DNA of 64,000 nucleotides from Salmonella enterica subsp. arizonae (GCF_008692845.1 NZ_VXJW01000007.1:1-64000), one strand, 5' to 3'. Counted from the first letter of the stretch, positions 37,025-48,015 are shown. Notes: generated by a model from the letters alone, not told the origin. Numbers and translations are program-made.

Positions 37025-38464
37025 TCATGCGGCCTGATAGCCGCCCCCCAGTGATTTGATAAGCTGGATACTCTGAATAATGCGCTGGGTATCCAACATC
37101 AGCAGCGAAACTTGTTCACTTAACACAGGGAGTCTGGCTTCGGTGGCCTGTAGTCTGCTTCCCAGTCCCTGTTTTAACGCCGCCTCGGCGGAGGCCTGGG
37201 TATAACGTGTGGCGTCTACCCGCTGTACCTGCATGTCGCGCTCATCATTAAGCGTTTGCAGACGGGCGCCATTTATCGCCACATCGCGCACGGCGTTGAG
37301 TACAGACTGGTTATAACGTTCAATCAATATATTGCTGGCGGCCCTGGTGCTTGCCAGGTTGGCATTAAGACGTCCGCCGTCGAAAAGCGGCAGGCGTAAG
37401 CCCGGAATAAAGTTGATCTGTTTACTGGTGTTTTTAAACAAACTATCCAGATGGATCGAATCGAGGCCAAAGAAGGCTTTGATATCAAAGCTGGGATAGA
37501 ACAGGGCGCGGGCGGCGTCAACCTGGTTCAGCGACGCCTGAACATACCAGCGCATCGCTTGCAGATCCGGGCGTCTGGCGAGCAGTTCATAAGAGAGCGT
37601 TGAAGGTATACCGGTATTGACTTGCGGCAGCGAAGCGGGTTTGATGTCCGGCATCGCCTCCACTCCCATCAGCGCGCGTAGCGACTCGCGCGTTTCTTTT
37701 ATTTGCCCTTTTACTGCGGCGATCTGTTTATCGACCGCCAGCATCTGCGCTCTTGCGCCGTGGTAGGGCACTTTCGCTTCCAGCCCGTGCGCCACTTTGC
37801 TCTGATGCGCCTGTATCGCGTAGTCAACAACATCACGAGTTTGCTGTAACAGATCGAGCATCTGATAGCTGGCCTGCATACTGTAGTAAAGCTGCGCAAC
37901 GCCGGTTGTAAGCGACAACTCCACGGCGGCGGTTTCGGCAAGCGCGGCGTTTTGCGCGCCGATAGCCGCAGCGACGGCGGAACGATGTACGCCCCAAAAA
38001 TCGAGATCAATCCCGGCGAACAGACCAATGGTGGCTTCCGTATAATACGGGCCATCCATACCCAGCTTCGGCGCGTCCAGCGCATAGGGGCCGAGAAAGC
38101 CATTCGCCGATGCCCGCTGGCGATTAAGCATACCCAGCGCGGCGACCTGTAGCTGTGATCCTGCTTCCAGCAATTCCGCCTGTGATTGCGATTTCTTTTC
38201 ACGCAGCTTAGCTTCGGCAAGGGTATGAGAGCCGGATAGCGTCTGCTGAATAAGCGCATTGAGCTGCGGATCGTTGAATTGTCGCCACCACTGCGCCTGC
38301 GGCCAGCCGGAGCTTGCCAGATGAATATCATTGGCCAGTTGACTATTTTCCGGCTGAAGCTGCTGATGGGCGGCGGTATCTTCGCGAATAAGCGCACAGC
38401 CAGAAAGCGCTGTGGCGCTGCCAAGCAGGCAGCAAAGAAGGAGGCGTGAAGAGGTTCGAATCAT
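37025..38464 (-). CDS. mdtP: MdtP, outer-membrane factor of the MdtNOP efflux system
   Basis: 479 residues starting MIRTSSRLLLC, with a lipoprotein signal (lipobox LSGC, lipidated cysteine near residue 23), followed by two outer-membrane efflux protein (TolC-like) domains. The family stretches QWWRQFNDPQLNALIQQTL near residue 57 and SYELLARRPDLQAMRW near 290 are clear. The ATG overlaps the mdtO stop by 4 nt, and upstream codons of the same frame are mdtO shadow. With MdtN and MdtO it forms a tripartite pump tied in E. coli to puromycin, acriflavine and sulfonamide resistance. Last gene of mdtN-mdtO-mdtP. Confidence 0.94.
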   Translation of the reverse strand: MIRTSSRLLLCCLLGSATALSGCALIREDTAAHQQLQPENSQLANDIHLASSGWPQAQWWRQFNDPQLNALIQQTLSGSHTLAEAKLREKKSQSQAELLEAGSQLQVAALGMLNRQRASANGFLGPYALDAPKLGMDGPYYTEATIGLFAGIDLDFWGVHRSAVAAAIGAQNAALAETAAVELSLTTGVAQLYYSMQASYQMLDLLQQTRDVVDYAIQAHQSKVAHGLEAKVPYHGARAQMLAVDKQIAAVKGQIKETRESLRALMGVEAMPDIKPASLPQVNTGIPSTLSYELLARRPDLQAMRWYVQASLNQVDAARALFYPSFDIKAFFGLDSIHLDSLFKNTSKQINFIPGLRLPLFDGGRLNANLASTRAASNILIERYNQSVLNAVRDVAINGARLQTLNDERDMQVQRVDATRYTQASAEAALKQGLGSRLQATEARLPVLSEQVSLLMLDTQRIIQSIQLIKSLGGGYQAA

Positions 38465-40485
38465 AATGGGGTAGTTCCTTGCTGCGGAGTTTCGGCTGGC
38501 GTGTGTTCCGGGGCCGTCCAGTCTGGTAAGCAAGACATCAGGCGCACGATACCTTGTTCCTGTTCAGGTAATGTGGGCGACACCGTCAAATCGAGCGCAG
38601 GCGCGCGGCTGGTACGGCTCGCAAGGCCGGCAGCATAATGTTCTAATGCTTGCGCAATGCAGTCAGCCTGCGTTTGCTGCGCGTCGTGATCCGAAGGGAG
38701 AGCGCTATTCCAGGTCGTATCCCAGCGATAGAGCATTTCACGCCCCAGATCGATGACGGCCTGGCTGTCGGCGAGCAGACGCGCGCGCTCTTTGGCGCTA
38801 AGTTGGTATTCCAGCGCGACGCGTTCGCGCATCTCTTCGCAGGCATTAAATGCCGCATGGCAACCGATACGTAGCTGAAGGTATGTCCGTTGCGACGTAG
38901 GGTCAGGCTGGCGCGGGATACGCAATAGCTTGCCCAGGATGCCTAACGCGCCAGCCAGTTTTTGCGGCAGAGTGTCCGCTTCGCTTTCCGGCCAGATAAA
39001 CGTATAAATGACGGCGGAAACTGCAGTGCCGATTAAAATCCCCATCGCGCGATCGCGAATTTCTACCAGATCGTAAACCGGGCCAAAGACGTTTTCGAGC
39101 GTCGCCAGGGCAAAGGTGACAATCATTTGTGTGCCGATATAGGACGATCGTTCCGATCCTGTGGCTATCCAGGCGCCGAGCAGGAAGACAGGCGCTAGCA
39201 GGCACAGCAGTTCGGCAATGTTATCCAGCCAGGGCATGGCGAAAATGGCGACCAGCAGCGCCAGTAGCGCGCCGCAAAGCGCGCCGCCAAAGCGTAGCGA
39301 CATTTTCTGATATGACGAACCGATGCTTGGATTGGCCACGATAATACATGTCAGCATACAGGTGTGAATGCCTTCCCAGTCGACGCCGGAATAGAAGACG
39401 TAGCAAATCATGCAGGCCAGCAGCGTTTTCAGCGCGTAGCGTATGTAGACCGGGTTACTGAAGGCATCCGGCGTCATGGCGGGGGGCCTGGCGGCAGGCG
39501 CAGGCGGCGTATCGGGCGACATCTCTCCAAGCTGGCGCAGTTGGTCGCAGATAGTTTCCAGCCCGCACGCCCGGGCGGCGACGCGCTCTTGCGCGCTGAG
39601 CGACCATGTACTCTGCCAGGGTTCGCCCTGGGCGACCGCCTGTTGCAGCGAAGCGATCTCATTTCGTATCTTTTGCACCAGCGCCGGATATTGCGACGCG
39701 GCGTCGGCAGAATAACGGTTGAGCGTAGTGTACAGATAAGTGACGGTGGAAACGCAGTTTTGCCACCACGTGCTACGCGCCTGCCAGTCGGCATCATCGG
39801 CCAGGCAAAATACATTTAGCTTTTGTAGCGCCAGCACGTTCCGCTCAATGTATTTTTCCGCTTGCGGCGCGACGTCGCTCAACAAATGGCTAACGGCGTC
39901 GTCTAGCCGGGCACACAACGCGTGCCGCATTTGAGTTACCGCGCGGCTGGGAAACCACAGCACGCCGATCAGTACCATCAGCAGCGTTGGGTAGAGTCCA
40001 ACAACGATACACCACAGCGTGAGACGAACCACTACCTCCGGATAGTCGAGCATTCCGGGGAAGGTTTGCCCGTATACGGCGACGATAGCCACAGCGAAAA
40101 AGAGCAGCCCCAGACGGTGGGTACGCATCATAAACATGCAAACCAGCACTACCGCGCTGGCGATAATCATGCGCATTAGCGGATAGCTATAGGACCATTT
40201 GTAGATCAGAAACAGACTGCCGATTTCCAGCACCGTCGCGACCACAAACAGGATTGCCACGAATTTGGTGTAAAACGCGTTCGACTGTACGCCATAAAAC
40301 AACACTGCCAGAGAGATAGCCAGAAACGGGATCTCAAAGGTCATAGAGATCAGTACGACCAGTAGACAACCGATCCACAACTGACCTACCTGTGTGAGTC
40401 GGCCAGGGCGCTGTTCACTAAGCTCCTCATGAAAAAAAGCCAGCAATTTAACGACCGATAGCGGCAGGTAATTAAGCGCGTTCAT
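38461..40485 (-). CDS. mdtO: MdtO, FUSC/aromatic-acid-exporter-like inner-membrane pump subunit
   Basis: 674 residues (E. coli MdtO 683). Two blocks of membrane segments (about 40-180 and 365-500) frame cytoplasmic regions, the FUSC/PET family pattern shared with AaeB and YccS. The second block has the family stretch RYALKTLLACMICYVFYSGVDWEGIHTCMLTC near residue 350. It is the energised inner-membrane part of MdtNOP. The start overlaps the mdtN stop by one base, and the end overlaps mdtP by 4 nt, so translation is coupled through the operon. Confidence 0.94.
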   Translation of the reverse strand: MNALNYLPLSVVKLLAFFHEELSEQRPGRLTQVGQLWIGCLLVVLISMTFEIPFLAISLAVLFYGVQSNAFYTKFVAILFVVATVLEIGSLFLIYKWSYSYPLMRMIIASAVVLVCMFMMRTHRLGLLFFAVAIVAVYGQTFPGMLDYPEVVVRLTLWCIVVGLYPTLLMVLIGVLWFPSRAVTQMRHALCARLDDAVSHLLSDVAPQAEKYIERNVLALQKLNVFCLADDADWQARSTWWQNCVSTVTYLYTTLNRYSADAASQYPALVQKIRNEIASLQQAVAQGEPWQSTWSLSAQERVAARACGLETICDQLRQLGEMSPDTPPAPAARPPAMTPDAFSNPVYIRYALKTLLACMICYVFYSGVDWEGIHTCMLTCIIVANPSIGSSYQKMSLRFGGALCGALLALLVAIFAMPWLDNIAELLCLLAPVFLLGAWIATGSERSSYIGTQMIVTFALATLENVFGPVYDLVEIRDRAMGILIGTAVSAVIYTFIWPESEADTLPQKLAGALGILGKLLRIPRQPDPTSQRTYLQLRIGCHAAFNACEEMRERVALEYQLSAKERARLLADSQAVIDLGREMLYRWDTTWNSALPSDHDAQQTQADCIAQALEHYAAGLASRTSRAPALDLTVSPTLPEQEQGIVRLMSCLPDWTAPEHTPAETPQQGTTPL

Positions 40486-41516
40486 TATTGCGGCTCAAGG
40501 GTGGCAACCGCCGATGCCCCAATGCGAAATAGCGATGCATCGGGTTTTTCGACCATGATTTTCACCGGAAAGCGCTGGGCCACGCGTACCCAGTTGATGG
40601 AACGCGATACGCGCGGCAGGCCGCCAATCACCATACCGCCATCGTCCGGCAGTACGCCAAAGCCGATGGAGTCTACTTTCCCCTGGAATGTTTTACTGCT
40701 GTCGCTCATCAGGCGGATGGCGGCGGGCGTGCCGGCTTGAATGGCCTTCAACTCTGTTTCGCGGAAGTTGGCAATAATGTACCAATGGTCAGTATCAATA
40801 AGCGTGAAAATGGGTTTCATCGCGGAAGCAAACTGACCAATCGAGGTTTTTAAGGACACCACGCGGCCATCAAAGGGAGCACGTACCGTCGCCATTTCGA
40901 GATGCAGTTTAGTCAGAGCGATATCCGCCTGTACCGCAACGCGCTGCGCGACCAGCGCATCAACGCCACTCACCGCGCTGGCAGCTTGTTGCGCCTGTAA
41001 TAAAACCGCATTCAGATCCGCTTCGGCAGCGCGCTGCGCAGTTCTGGCGCGATTGACATCTTCCGCCGAGACAAATCCTTCCGACAGCAGCGGCTCGGTA
41101 CGGCGTAGGGTATCACTGGCCTGTTTCGCCGCCGCACGCGCTTTGGCGACCGTCGCTTCAACGGAACTGGCGGCATATTTTTGCGCGTCAACGCTACGTT
41201 GGGTCAGCATAATCTGTTTATCCAGCGCGGCGAGCGAGGCTTCCGCTTTAGCGAGGCTGGCTTCGTAGGGACGGGGATCGATACGGAACAAGAGATCGCC
41301 TTTTTTCACCTGCTGGTTATCCACCACCGCCAGCTCGACGATACGGCCGCTCACCTCTGGAACCACATCAATAGTGTCGGCGGATGCATAGGCATCGCTT
41401 GTCGAGGGCGCGCTGTCTACCCGCCAGATGACAAACACCATGACGGCCAGCGCGAGCAGAACCAGAACCAGGGCGGGAACTTTGTTATGAGGAATTTTTT
41501 TCGGCAAGCTTTCCAT
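40485..41516 (-). CDS. mdtN: MdtN, periplasmic adaptor (membrane fusion protein)
   Basis: 343 residues. One N-terminal membrane anchor (about 13-30) is followed by the HlyD/EmrA-type layout: lipoyl half-motif with VVDNQQVKKGDLLFRIDPRPYEASL near 62-82, a long alpha-helical hairpin (80-190) and a returning half-lipoyl and beta-barrel part (ATVRAPFDGRVVSLKTSIGQ near 210). It links MdtO to MdtP. First of the three pump genes; ytcA lies just upstream at a 19-bp gap and is probably co-transcribed. Confidence 0.95.
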   Translation of the reverse strand: MESLPKKIPHNKVPALVLVLLALAVMVFVIWRVDSAPSTSDAYASADTIDVVPEVSGRIVELAVVDNQQVKKGDLLFRIDPRPYEASLAKAEASLAALDKQIMLTQRSVDAQKYAASSVEATVAKARAAAKQASDTLRRTEPLLSEGFVSAEDVNRARTAQRAAEADLNAVLLQAQQAASAVSGVDALVAQRVAVQADIALTKLHLEMATVRAPFDGRVVSLKTSIGQFASAMKPIFTLIDTDHWYIIANFRETELKAIQAGTPAAIRLMSDSSKTFQGKVDSIGFGVLPDDGGMVIGGLPRVSRSINWVRVAQRFPVKIMVEKPDASLFRIGASAVATLEPQ

Positions 41517-41535
41517 GAGCGCATCTCAATATGAA

Positions 41536-41811
41536 TTAGAAAAATACCAGCCAGAACAGCATGGAGTAGAGAGCAAAAAGGGCGGTATATATGACGCCCG
41601 CCAACGGCGGCGTTTGATATTTACGTAGTAGGATCCGCCGTGTGACGAGCGTGAGAATGACGCCAGCAATAATGCAGAAAAGCCAGTCGGGATAATAGGC
41701 GCCAATAATGGGAATAGCCGGAGGCAACGAGCACCCCGTAAGTAATACGGCTGAAAAGAGCAAGCTACGTTTTTTTAGCTGCATCACAATCCTGGATTTA
41801 ACTATTTGCAT
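41536..41811 (-). CDS. ytcA: YtcA, small lipoprotein upstream of mdtNOP (DUF1656-like)
   Basis: 91 residues, as in E. coli YtcA, starting MQIVKSRIVMQLKK. A lipobox LLTGC with the lipidated cysteine near residue 27 is followed by two membrane segments (about 42-58 and 68-88). AaeX-like small membrane proteins of this type are regularly coded next to FUSC-family efflux genes and may assist them; no function is proven. The frame is open 22 codons upstream, but family length favours this start. Confidence 0.88.
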   Translation of the reverse strand: MQIVKSRIVMQLKKRSLLFSAVLLTGCSLPPAIPIIGAYYPDWLFCIIAGVILTLVTRRILLRKYQTPPLAGVIYTALFALYSMLFWLVFF

Positions 41812-42024
41812 AATAAAATACATCCTGTTTATTGCGAACAATATCCGGGGTGAATGTGAAATAGAATTGGGGGTCACAGTATGGCTATTTTTCAGAAGGA
41901 TAAAAATAGCTTTATTTTTCTACCGCATTTATAACTTATTTGTAATTTATATTTTTCATTTTATTGTATTTTTAATATGAATTGAAATGCGCCCGAAGAT
42001 GATTTTCTCCGGACGCAAGCGCCA

Positions 42025-44010
42025 TTAATTTGGGGTAACGATATTCACCCACAGGTCGAAATTATCCAGACAGCCAATAATCTCATCCAATTTCACTGCA
42101 TTGCCAATCACTTTCACTTTTTTCGCTTTAACCAGATCGGCCATTTTCGCCTGACCGGTCAGAACGTCGTGGAGATCGGTACGACTCATATAGAACGAGG
42201 CATCGCTCTTCGGCTGCAGGCTCTGGCGATAGTTAAGTACGCTGTTTTCCAGAGTCAGGTTCAGGTTATCGCCATCGCTCAGATTGAAGTTCAGACTGAT
42301 ATCTTTCCCTGCCGCTTTGCTGCTATCCAGGCGAACTGCCATATAATCAAACAGCATTTCTACCGTCATCCCTTTGATGGTATCCGGAGAGTTGGTTGTG
42401 CCGTGGTTGAATTTATGTACGCCCTCACGCAGTTCTTTCGCACCGGTCAGGTAGAAACCGCGCCAGGTGGCGGATTCGGCCTGATAACCCAGTTGTTCGA
42501 AGGTGTCAGCCTGCAAGTTTTTCGCTGCCTGATCGCCAGGATTCGCGGCAATTACCTGTTTGAGAAGTTCCGCCGCCCAGCGATAGTCCCCCTGGCGGTA
42601 GGCGTCACGGGCGAGGTTGATGGCGTGTGCAGAGCCGCCTAACGCTTTCACATAGCGTTTGCCCATTTCAACCTGACCATAAGGGTGCAGGTCTGCCGGG
42701 TTGCCATTGTAATAACCGAGATAATAGTTATAGACAGCTCGGGCGTTATGGCTGACTGAACCGTAGTAGCCGCGGCTGGCCCAGTTATTTTCCAGATTCT
42801 TCGGCAGCTTAATCATGTCGCCGATTTCATTCATCGTATACCCCTGATTGGCCAGATGTAGCGTCTGGTCATGAATATATTTTATGGTGTCGCGATATTT
42901 GCCTATATAGTCGTTAATATGCTGATTGCCCCACACCGGCCAGGTGTGCGGCATAAACAGAACTTCGGCCTTGCTGCCCCACATATCCAGCGTTTCGTTC
43001 AGATATTCCGTCCATTTGCTGGTATCGCGTGTTTTTGCTCCGCGCAGAGTATAGAAGTTATGTAGTGTGTGCGTGGCGTTCTCTGCCGTACACAGCGCCT
43101 TCAGGGCCGGGATGTAGAAGTGCATTTCTGCCGGCGCTTCGCTGCCCGGCGCCATCAGAAACTCGAACTCCAGACCGTCGATGGTCATTTTTTCACCGGT
43201 TTTGGTGATCAATTTCGTAGGGGCGATAATAGTCGGCAGGCCAGTCGTGAGCGTAACGCCCAGACCATTGCCGATGTTACCCTGGGGCGTATGAGGTAGT
43301 AACAGACCATAAGAGTAGAGCGCACGACGGCTCATGATGTTGCCAAGCAGCACGTTTTCACTTATCGCTTCTTCCATAAAACCTTCAGGCGCTATGATTT
43401 GCACCTTGCCGGACTTCACCTCTTCTTCGGAAACAATGCCTTTAACGCCGCCGTAATGATCGGTGTGGCTATGGGTGTAAATGACCGCGACGATCGGTCT
43501 ATGCGGACGGTTCTGATAGTAAAGATCGAGGCTGGCTTTCGCCGCGCCTGCCGTGACCAGCGGGTCGATAACAATCAGGCCCGTTTTCCCTTCAATAAAA
43601 GTGATGTTGGAAATGTCCTGGCCGCGTACCTGATACATACGATCGGTAACTTTAAACAGGCCGGAAATGCCATTGAGTTGCGACTGGCGCCACAGGCTGG
43701 GGTTGATGGTTTGCGGGGCTGACGCGTTGATATCAAATTTATAATCATCAGCGCGGTAATAGGGCTTACCATCGGTATTGTTAAGAATGCCGTGATCTGG
43801 CAGCGGCGCAATAAAGCCACGCTGCGCATCGGCAAAATCCTGACGATCGCTAAACGGTAGGTTTTTTATGTACTGCTGATTAATTTGCTGAGTGTATTGT
43901 GTGGCATCTTTTGCTGATTCAGCCGCGAAAGCGGTATGAATAAAAAGACCAGATGCGGTGGTAATAGCAATAAACATCCTGCTTAAACGGAATAACTTCT
44001 CGTTATTCAT
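42025..44010 (-). CDS. yjcS: YjcS, SdsA1-like linear primary-alkylsulfatase (secreted metallo-beta-lactamase fold)
   Basis: 661 residues starting [13 protein letters not shown], equal to E. coli YjcS, with a Sec signal peptide cleaved after AFA. The metallo-beta-lactamase motif [10 protein letters not shown] lies near residues 178-187 and carries the di-zinc ligands; [11 protein letters not shown] near 335 adds further ones. A dimerisation domain and a C-terminal SCP2-like alkyl-binding domain follow. The family cleaves alkyl sulfates such as dodecyl sulfate in the periplasm, releasing sulfate. Single gene with about 340 bases of AT-rich DNA upstream; weak stem-loop after the stop at about 41989-42020. 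Confidence 0.95.
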   Translation of the reverse strand: MNNEKLFRLSRMFIAITTASGLFIHTAFAAESAKDATQYTQQINQQYIKNLPFSDRQDFADAQRGFIAPLPDHGILNNTDGKPYYRADDYKFDINASAPQTINPSLWRQSQLNGISGLFKVTDRMYQVRGQDISNITFIEGKTGLIVIDPLVTAGAAKASLDLYYQNRPHRPIVAVIYTHSHTDHYGGVKGIVSEEEVKSGKVQIIAPEGFMEEAISENVLLGNIMSRRALYSYGLLLPHTPQGNIGNGLGVTLTTGLPTIIAPTKLITKTGEKMTIDGLEFEFLMAPGSEAPAEMHFYIPALKALCTAENATHTLHNFYTLRGAKTRDTSKWTEYLNETLDMWGSKAEVLFMPHTWPVWGNQHINDYIGKYRDTIKYIHDQTLHLANQGYTMNEIGDMIKLPKNLENNWASRGYYGSVSHNARAVYNYYLGYYNGNPADLHPYGQVEMGKRYVKALGGSAHAINLARDAYRQGDYRWAAELLKQVIAANPGDQAAKNLQADTFEQLGYQAESATWRGFYLTGAKELREGVHKFNHGTTNSPDTIKGMTVEMLFDYMAVRLDSSKAAGKDISLNFNLSDGDNLNLTLENSVLNYRQSLQPKSDASFYMSRTDLHDVLTGQAKMADLVKAKKVKVIGNAVKLDEIIGCLDNFDLWVNIVTPN

Positions 44011-44350
44011 ATAAATCTCCATTTACTATTTGTGTAGTGAATATTTTTATTGAAGGAAATACGGTCTGATGTTGCCTGCTATCATAAAACCGAATCTGTT
44101 ATTTTTAGAATAACAAATGTGATCTGGATAACTATTTCTCTTAGGTATTTGTGCGCAACAGTAATTAACTGTCTGTTAAATCATTTATAAGGTAAAAAAT
44201 TAAAGCTTTATATTATTTTTATATTAAATGTATATTGGCGGATTAATACCAACACAGAGAGTGTTTATTTTTAAGATTAAAGCGTGAAAGCAAAAAGTCG
44301 CTTTTTCAGATCGTGGCGAAACAAGGTATACCTGAGGCCGACAAGCGGGC
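44011..44350. other. AT-rich spacer between yjcS and phnP
   Basis: 340 bases with no gene; it should hold the yjcS promoter. In E. coli K-12 this interval is occupied by the allose genes (alsK to alsR), rpiB and yjdP. None of them or their fragments were recognised here. No repeats or mobile-element ends were seen at the junction. Confidence 0.6.
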
Positions 44351-45109
44351 TTACTCCAGAACGATTTCCATCCCGTCATAACCTGCTTCAATACCGTCAG
44401 GCAGGTTGTTCGCCATCATCCATGTATCAAAGTGATGACTGATATGAGTAACAATGACCCGCGGGCAGCGAACCATCTCATTAATGGCAATAACTCTGTT
44501 TAAGTCGCTGTGGTTACGCGGCGGCACGGAGCGTGGTTCATAGCTACAGTCGATCACCACTACCTGTAGGGAATTGTTGAGGAGGAATTTTAGCGTGCTA
44601 TCGGGTAAGCCTGCGGTATCAGATAACCATGCCACGCGGCTGTGTGCCGATTCCAGCAGGTAGCCAAAGGTCAGTTTTGAGTGGTTGAGCGGCAGTGGCG
44701 TTACCTGCAATCCCTGTAAATCAAACGTTACAAACGGCTCAACGGTATAGGTGAAATCAAGTATACCGGGGTGCTTAAACAGATCGTCGCACCCCTGCTC
44801 GTCCGGTGGGCCATAAACCGGGATCGATGGTCCCATGCCCCAGCGTAGCGGAAACAATCCCTGCACATGATCCATATGATAATGGGTGAGCAAAAACTGC
44901 CGGAACGATCCGGCGGGCCAGCGATCTGTCAGATCGTGGAGACCAGCATCGATCAAGGTTACGGCGCCGTTGAATTTGACCACGCCGCTACAGGGGCGAC
45001 GGCGAAACCGGGGCTGCATTTGCGCCCGACGGCAGGCAGGGCAGTCACAGCCGTATGCCGGTACGCCCTGCGCGCCGCCGGTGCCTGTCAGCGTAATGCT
45101 CAAACTCAT
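44351..45109 (-). CDS. phnP: PhnP, phosphoribosyl 1,2-cyclic phosphate phosphodiesterase
   Basis: 252 residues, the E. coli length, if started at [12 protein letters not shown]; an ATG one codon earlier is equally possible. Metallo-beta-lactamase fold with [10 protein letters not shown] near residues 74-83, and a structural zinc site in the N-terminal Cys cluster CDCPACRRA. PhnP opens ribosyl-1,2-cyclic phosphate 5-phosphate, the product of the C-P lyase core, to ribose 1,5-bisphosphate, which PhnN then turns into PRPP. Last gene of the phn operon. Confidence 0.96.
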   Translation of the reverse strand: MSLSITLTGTGGAQGVPAYGCDCPACRRAQMQPRFRRRPCSGVVKFNGAVTLIDAGLHDLTDRWPAGSFRQFLLTHYHMDHVQGLFPLRWGMGPSIPVYGPPDEQGCDDLFKHPGILDFTYTVEPFVTFDLQGLQVTPLPLNHSKLTFGYLLESAHSRVAWLSDTAGLPDSTLKFLLNNSLQVVVIDCSYEPRSVPPRNHSDLNRVIAINEMVRCPRVIVTHISHHFDTWMMANNLPDGIEAGYDGMEIVLE

Positions 45110-45116
45110 CAATGCC

Positions 45117-45551
45117 TCACAGCATTTTGGTAAAGCGGAAGTGGCTCTGCGAATAACCTTCGCGTAGATAGAATCGATGAGCGTCGTGGCGCTTGATGCT
45201 GGTGGAAAGCTCCGTCATCTCCGCGCCCGCCCGACGCGCTTCCTCTTCCGCCCAAGCCAACAGTTTGCTCCCCACCTTCAACCCGCGCGCCTGCGGCATT
45301 ACCACCAGCTCCTGAATTTCGCCGATCCAGTTCGCATGATGAAGATGAAACTGCATATGCAGGCCGATCATGCCGACCACCTCTCCATTGTAAAGCGCTA
45401 AATGATATCGAAAATGGGGGGCCTGCAAGTTAGCGGCGAATCCTTTGCTAAAGGCTTGATAATTAACTTCATCTTGCTTTAGCTCACAGATAAGCGCGTA
45501 AACGGAATCGGTATCCTCTGCCGTTGCGCGACGTAATTCACAGACTGGCAT
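45117..45551 (-). CDS. phnO: PhnO, aminoalkylphosphonate N-acetyltransferase
   Basis: 144 residues, a GNAT-fold acetyltransferase. The acetyl-CoA loop [13 protein letters not shown] lies near residues 86-98, with the catalytic C-terminal region [16 protein letters not shown]. It acetylates aminomethyl- and aminoethylphosphonates before cleavage and removes toxic aminomethylphosphonate. Overlaps phnN by 14 nt and lies 7 nt before phnP. Confidence 0.95.
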   Translation of the reverse strand: MPVCELRRATAEDTDSVYALICELKQDEVNYQAFSKGFAANLQAPHFRYHLALYNGEVVGMIGLHMQFHLHHANWIGEIQELVVMPQARGLKVGSKLLAWAEEEARRAGAEMTELSTSIKRHDAHRFYLREGYSQSHFRFTKML

Positions 45552-46092
45552 AATGTTCCTCCTTACGTCCCATCAGAATGAGCAGTCTTTCGACAGACTG
45601 TAGCAAACTTCCGTCGTTATTAACTGTATGGCAGTTAAACGGCGGATAATGCGCCGCTCGTTCCAGACGGGCGGCGATTTCGGCGTCATTTTCTCGCCCG
45701 CGCGTCTGCAGACGCTGGCGTAAAATATCGGGTGAAACCGTCAGGCAGACAGGTAATAGAGAAGTACCGTAGCGCGCCTGCGCCTGTGGCAAATGCGCTC
45801 GCGAACCGTTGACCACCACGTCAAAACCAGCGTGTAGCCAGAGATCTATTTCAATGCCGAGTCCGTAATAAAAGCCGTTAGCGTACCAGCTCAGCGCCAG
45901 CAGATTTTGTTTCGCGCGAATGAAAAACTCTTGTTCACTCAATGCGATATGGTTTTCATTACCTGCATTCGCCGCACGCGTAATGTAGCGGTGAGCGATA
46001 AGCAACTGTTCATGTTCCTGCTGACGAAGCTCCGCCAGCAAACTGTCTTTACCGGAGCCGGATGGCCCCATTAACCAGATCAGTTTCCCCAT
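45538..46092 (-). CDS. phnN: PhnN, ribose 1,5-bisphosphate phosphokinase
   Basis: 184 residues with a guanylate-kinase-like P-loop fold (GPSGSGKDS at residues 9-17). It phosphorylates ribose 1,5-bisphosphate to PRPP, returning the ribose of the C-P lyase pathway to nucleotide synthesis. Two nucleotides separate it from phnM. No missing key residues were seen. Confidence 0.95.
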   Translation of the reverse strand: MGKLIWLMGPSGSGKDSLLAELRQQEHEQLLIAHRYITRAANAGNENHIALSEQEFFIRAKQNLLALSWYANGFYYGLGIEIDLWLHAGFDVVVNGSRAHLPQAQARYGTSLLPVCLTVSPDILRQRLQTRGRENDAEIAARLERAAHYPPFNCHTVNNDGSLLQSVERLLILMGRKEEHYASL

Positions 46093-46094
46093 CG

Positions 46095-47231
46095 TTAAAA
46101 CACCCTTTTTCCCTGACGCCAGACATGATCGATATGGACGTGATCGTCTTTATGGTGCGCCAACACCAAGTCGGCGCGTTTTCCTTGCGCGATGACGCCA
46201 CGGTCATCCAGCCTGAGCGCCCGCGCGGGGTTGAGTGTTACCAGACAAATGGCCTGCGGCAGGGTAAACGTGTTATTGGCATCATCCGCCACGCGAAACG
46301 CCGCATCCAGTAGGCTGGCAGGGTAATAGTCGGAAGAGAGAATATCCAGCAGCCCCAGCTCAGCCAGCTTATGCGCCGCCACGTTGCCGGAGTGCGAACC
46401 GCCGCGCACGATATTCGGCGCGCCCATCAGTACATTCATCCCATGCTGACGTGAGGCTTGTGCGGCTTCGAAGGTGGTAGGAAATTCGGCGATCACGCTG
46501 CCCATCAGGTGCGATTCGCGCACATGTGCGTAAGTGGCGTCATCGTGGCTTGCCAGGGTGATATGACGCGCCTGACACATCGCGGCGATGGACTGGCGAT
46601 TCGGGGTGGACCATCGCTCGGCCAATGCTCTCTGTTCCGCTTCAAAACGATCCATTTCATCGTCGGTCAGATGATATTTTCCTTGATAATACTCGCGATA
46701 TTTCTCAAGGCTGACGTATTGACGCTGGCCCGGCGAGTGATCCATCAGCGAAACCAGAGTGACCGCGTCGCGATCGGCCAGCTTTTCAAACAGCGGCAAG
46801 GTGGTGTAATGTGGTAGCTCGCAGCGCAGATGTAAACGGTGTTCGGCGCGGTTGAGGCCGCGTTTTTGCGTCTCTTCCACGGCATTGATCATCTTTTCCA
46901 GGTTTTCCAGACGGTCGCCGCCGTCGCGCACATCGCCAATGGCGACGGCGTCCAGCACGGTGGTAATGCCGCTGGCGACCATCAGCGCATCGTGGCTGCT
47001 CATCGCTGAATGGGCAGGCCAGTCTACTTTCGGGCGCGGAGTGAAAAATTTGTCGAGATTGTCGGTATGCAGCTCGATTAATCCCGGCAGCAGCCAGCCG
47101 CCTTCGCCATCCAGCGCGGCGGGGAGACGAGTTTGGCTATCGGCGACATTCCGGATAACGCCGTCCTGCATTTCCAGCGATCCCTGCACCACTTCATCTT
47201 CCAGTACCAGCTTTACATTATTGATAATCAT
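46095..47231 (-). CDS. phnM: PhnM, 5-triphosphoribosyl phosphonate diphosphohydrolase
   Basis: 378 residues, an amidohydrolase-superfamily enzyme. Metal-ligand signatures are [12 protein letters not shown] near residue 52, LRCELPHY near 134, LMDHSPGQ near 167 and LASHDDATY near 231, plus the late aspartate in ILSSDYYP. It removes pyrophosphate from alpha-D-ribose-1-phosphonate 5-triphosphate to give the substrate of PhnJ. The start overlaps the end of phnL by 4 nt. Confidence 0.96.
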   Translation of the reverse strand: MIINNVKLVLEDEVVQGSLEMQDGVIRNVADSQTRLPAALDGEGGWLLPGLIELHTDNLDKFFTPRPKVDWPAHSAMSSHDALMVASGITTVLDAVAIGDVRDGGDRLENLEKMINAVEETQKRGLNRAEHRLHLRCELPHYTTLPLFEKLADRDAVTLVSLMDHSPGQRQYVSLEKYREYYQGKYHLTDDEMDRFEAEQRALAERWSTPNRQSIAAMCQARHITLASHDDATYAHVRESHLMGSVIAEFPTTFEAAQASRQHGMNVLMGAPNIVRGGSHSGNVAAHKLAELGLLDILSSDYYPASLLDAAFRVADDANNTFTLPQAICLVTLNPARALRLDDRGVIAQGKRADLVLAHHKDDHVHIDHVWRQGKRVF

Positions 47232-47908
47232 GCTGTTATTCCCATCGGATGCAAACGATCCGCTACGCGGTCGCGCACGGCCTTGTCATGAAAAATGCCG
47301 ACGATCGCCGCGCCGCGCGCTTTGGCTTCGGTAATCAGCGCTACCACGGCGGCACTATTGTTGTCGTCCAGCGAGGCGGTAGGTTCATCCAGCAATAAAA
47401 TCGGGTAATCGACGATGAATCCGCGCGCGATGTTCACGCGCTGCTGTTCGCCACCGGAAAAGGTCGATGGCGCCAAGTGCCACAGACGCTCCGGCACGTT
47501 AAGGCGGATGAGCAGGCTGGCCGCTTTGGCGGCGCACTGTTCGCGTGGGACTCCCAGATCCAGCAGTGGCTGCATTACCACCTCCAGCGTTGGAATTCGG
47601 GGAATAACGCGCAGAAACTGGCTTACCCAACCGATGGTGGTACGGCGGACTTCCAGCACTTTACGCGCCGGCGCCTGTACCAGATCCACCCACTCATCGC
47701 CGTGACGAATGTGGATGTGTCCTTCATCCGGTAGGTAGTTGGCGAACAGCGAGCGCAGCAGCGTCGATTTGCCGCTGCCGGAGTGACCGTGCAGCACGAC
47801 GCATTCGCCATTTTTCACTTCCAGCGTAGCGTTTTGCAGCACAGGTAGACGCGCGCCGTTTTGCTGATGTAATACAAAGGTTTTACTGACGTTTTCAACG
47901 CGAATCAT
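47228..47908 (-). CDS. phnL: PhnL, ABC-type ATPase of the C-P lyase complex
   Basis: 226 residues. Walker [10 protein letters not shown] near residue 40, signature [14 protein letters not shown] near 144 and Walker [13 protein letters not shown] near 166. PhnL has no membrane partner. It associates with the C-P lyase machinery together with PhnK, and dimers of the two are proposed to remodel the core complex. Unlike most junctions in this operon, about 107 bases with two REP elements separate it from phnK. Confidence 0.95.
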   Translation of the reverse strand: MIRVENVSKTFVLHQQNGARLPVLQNATLEVKNGECVVLHGHSGSGKSTLLRSLFANYLPDEGHIHIRHGDEWVDLVQAPARKVLEVRRTTIGWVSQFLRVIPRIPTLEVVMQPLLDLGVPREQCAAKAASLLIRLNVPERLWHLAPSTFSGGEQQRVNIARGFIVDYPILLLDEPTASLDDNNSAAVVALITEAKARGAAIVGIFHDKAVRDRVADRLHPMGITA

Positions 47909-47928
47909 GTTGGCCTCTTAGTTCTTAT

Positions 47929-48005
47929 CGCCGGGTGGCGCTTCGCTTACCCGGCCTACAAAAAGCGCACCTGTAGGCTGAATAAGGCGCAGCAGCCATC
48001 CGGCA
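47929..48005. repeat. BIME between phnK and phnL inside the phn operon
   Basis: REP at 47930-47955 (GCCGGGTGGCGCTTCGCTTACCCGGC) and an inverted, degenerate REP at 47977-48004 (GCTGAATAAGGCG...CCATCCGGC). They fill the only sizeable gap in the GHIJK-LMNOP block. Confidence 0.88.
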
Positions 48006-48015
48006 AAACAAAAAA

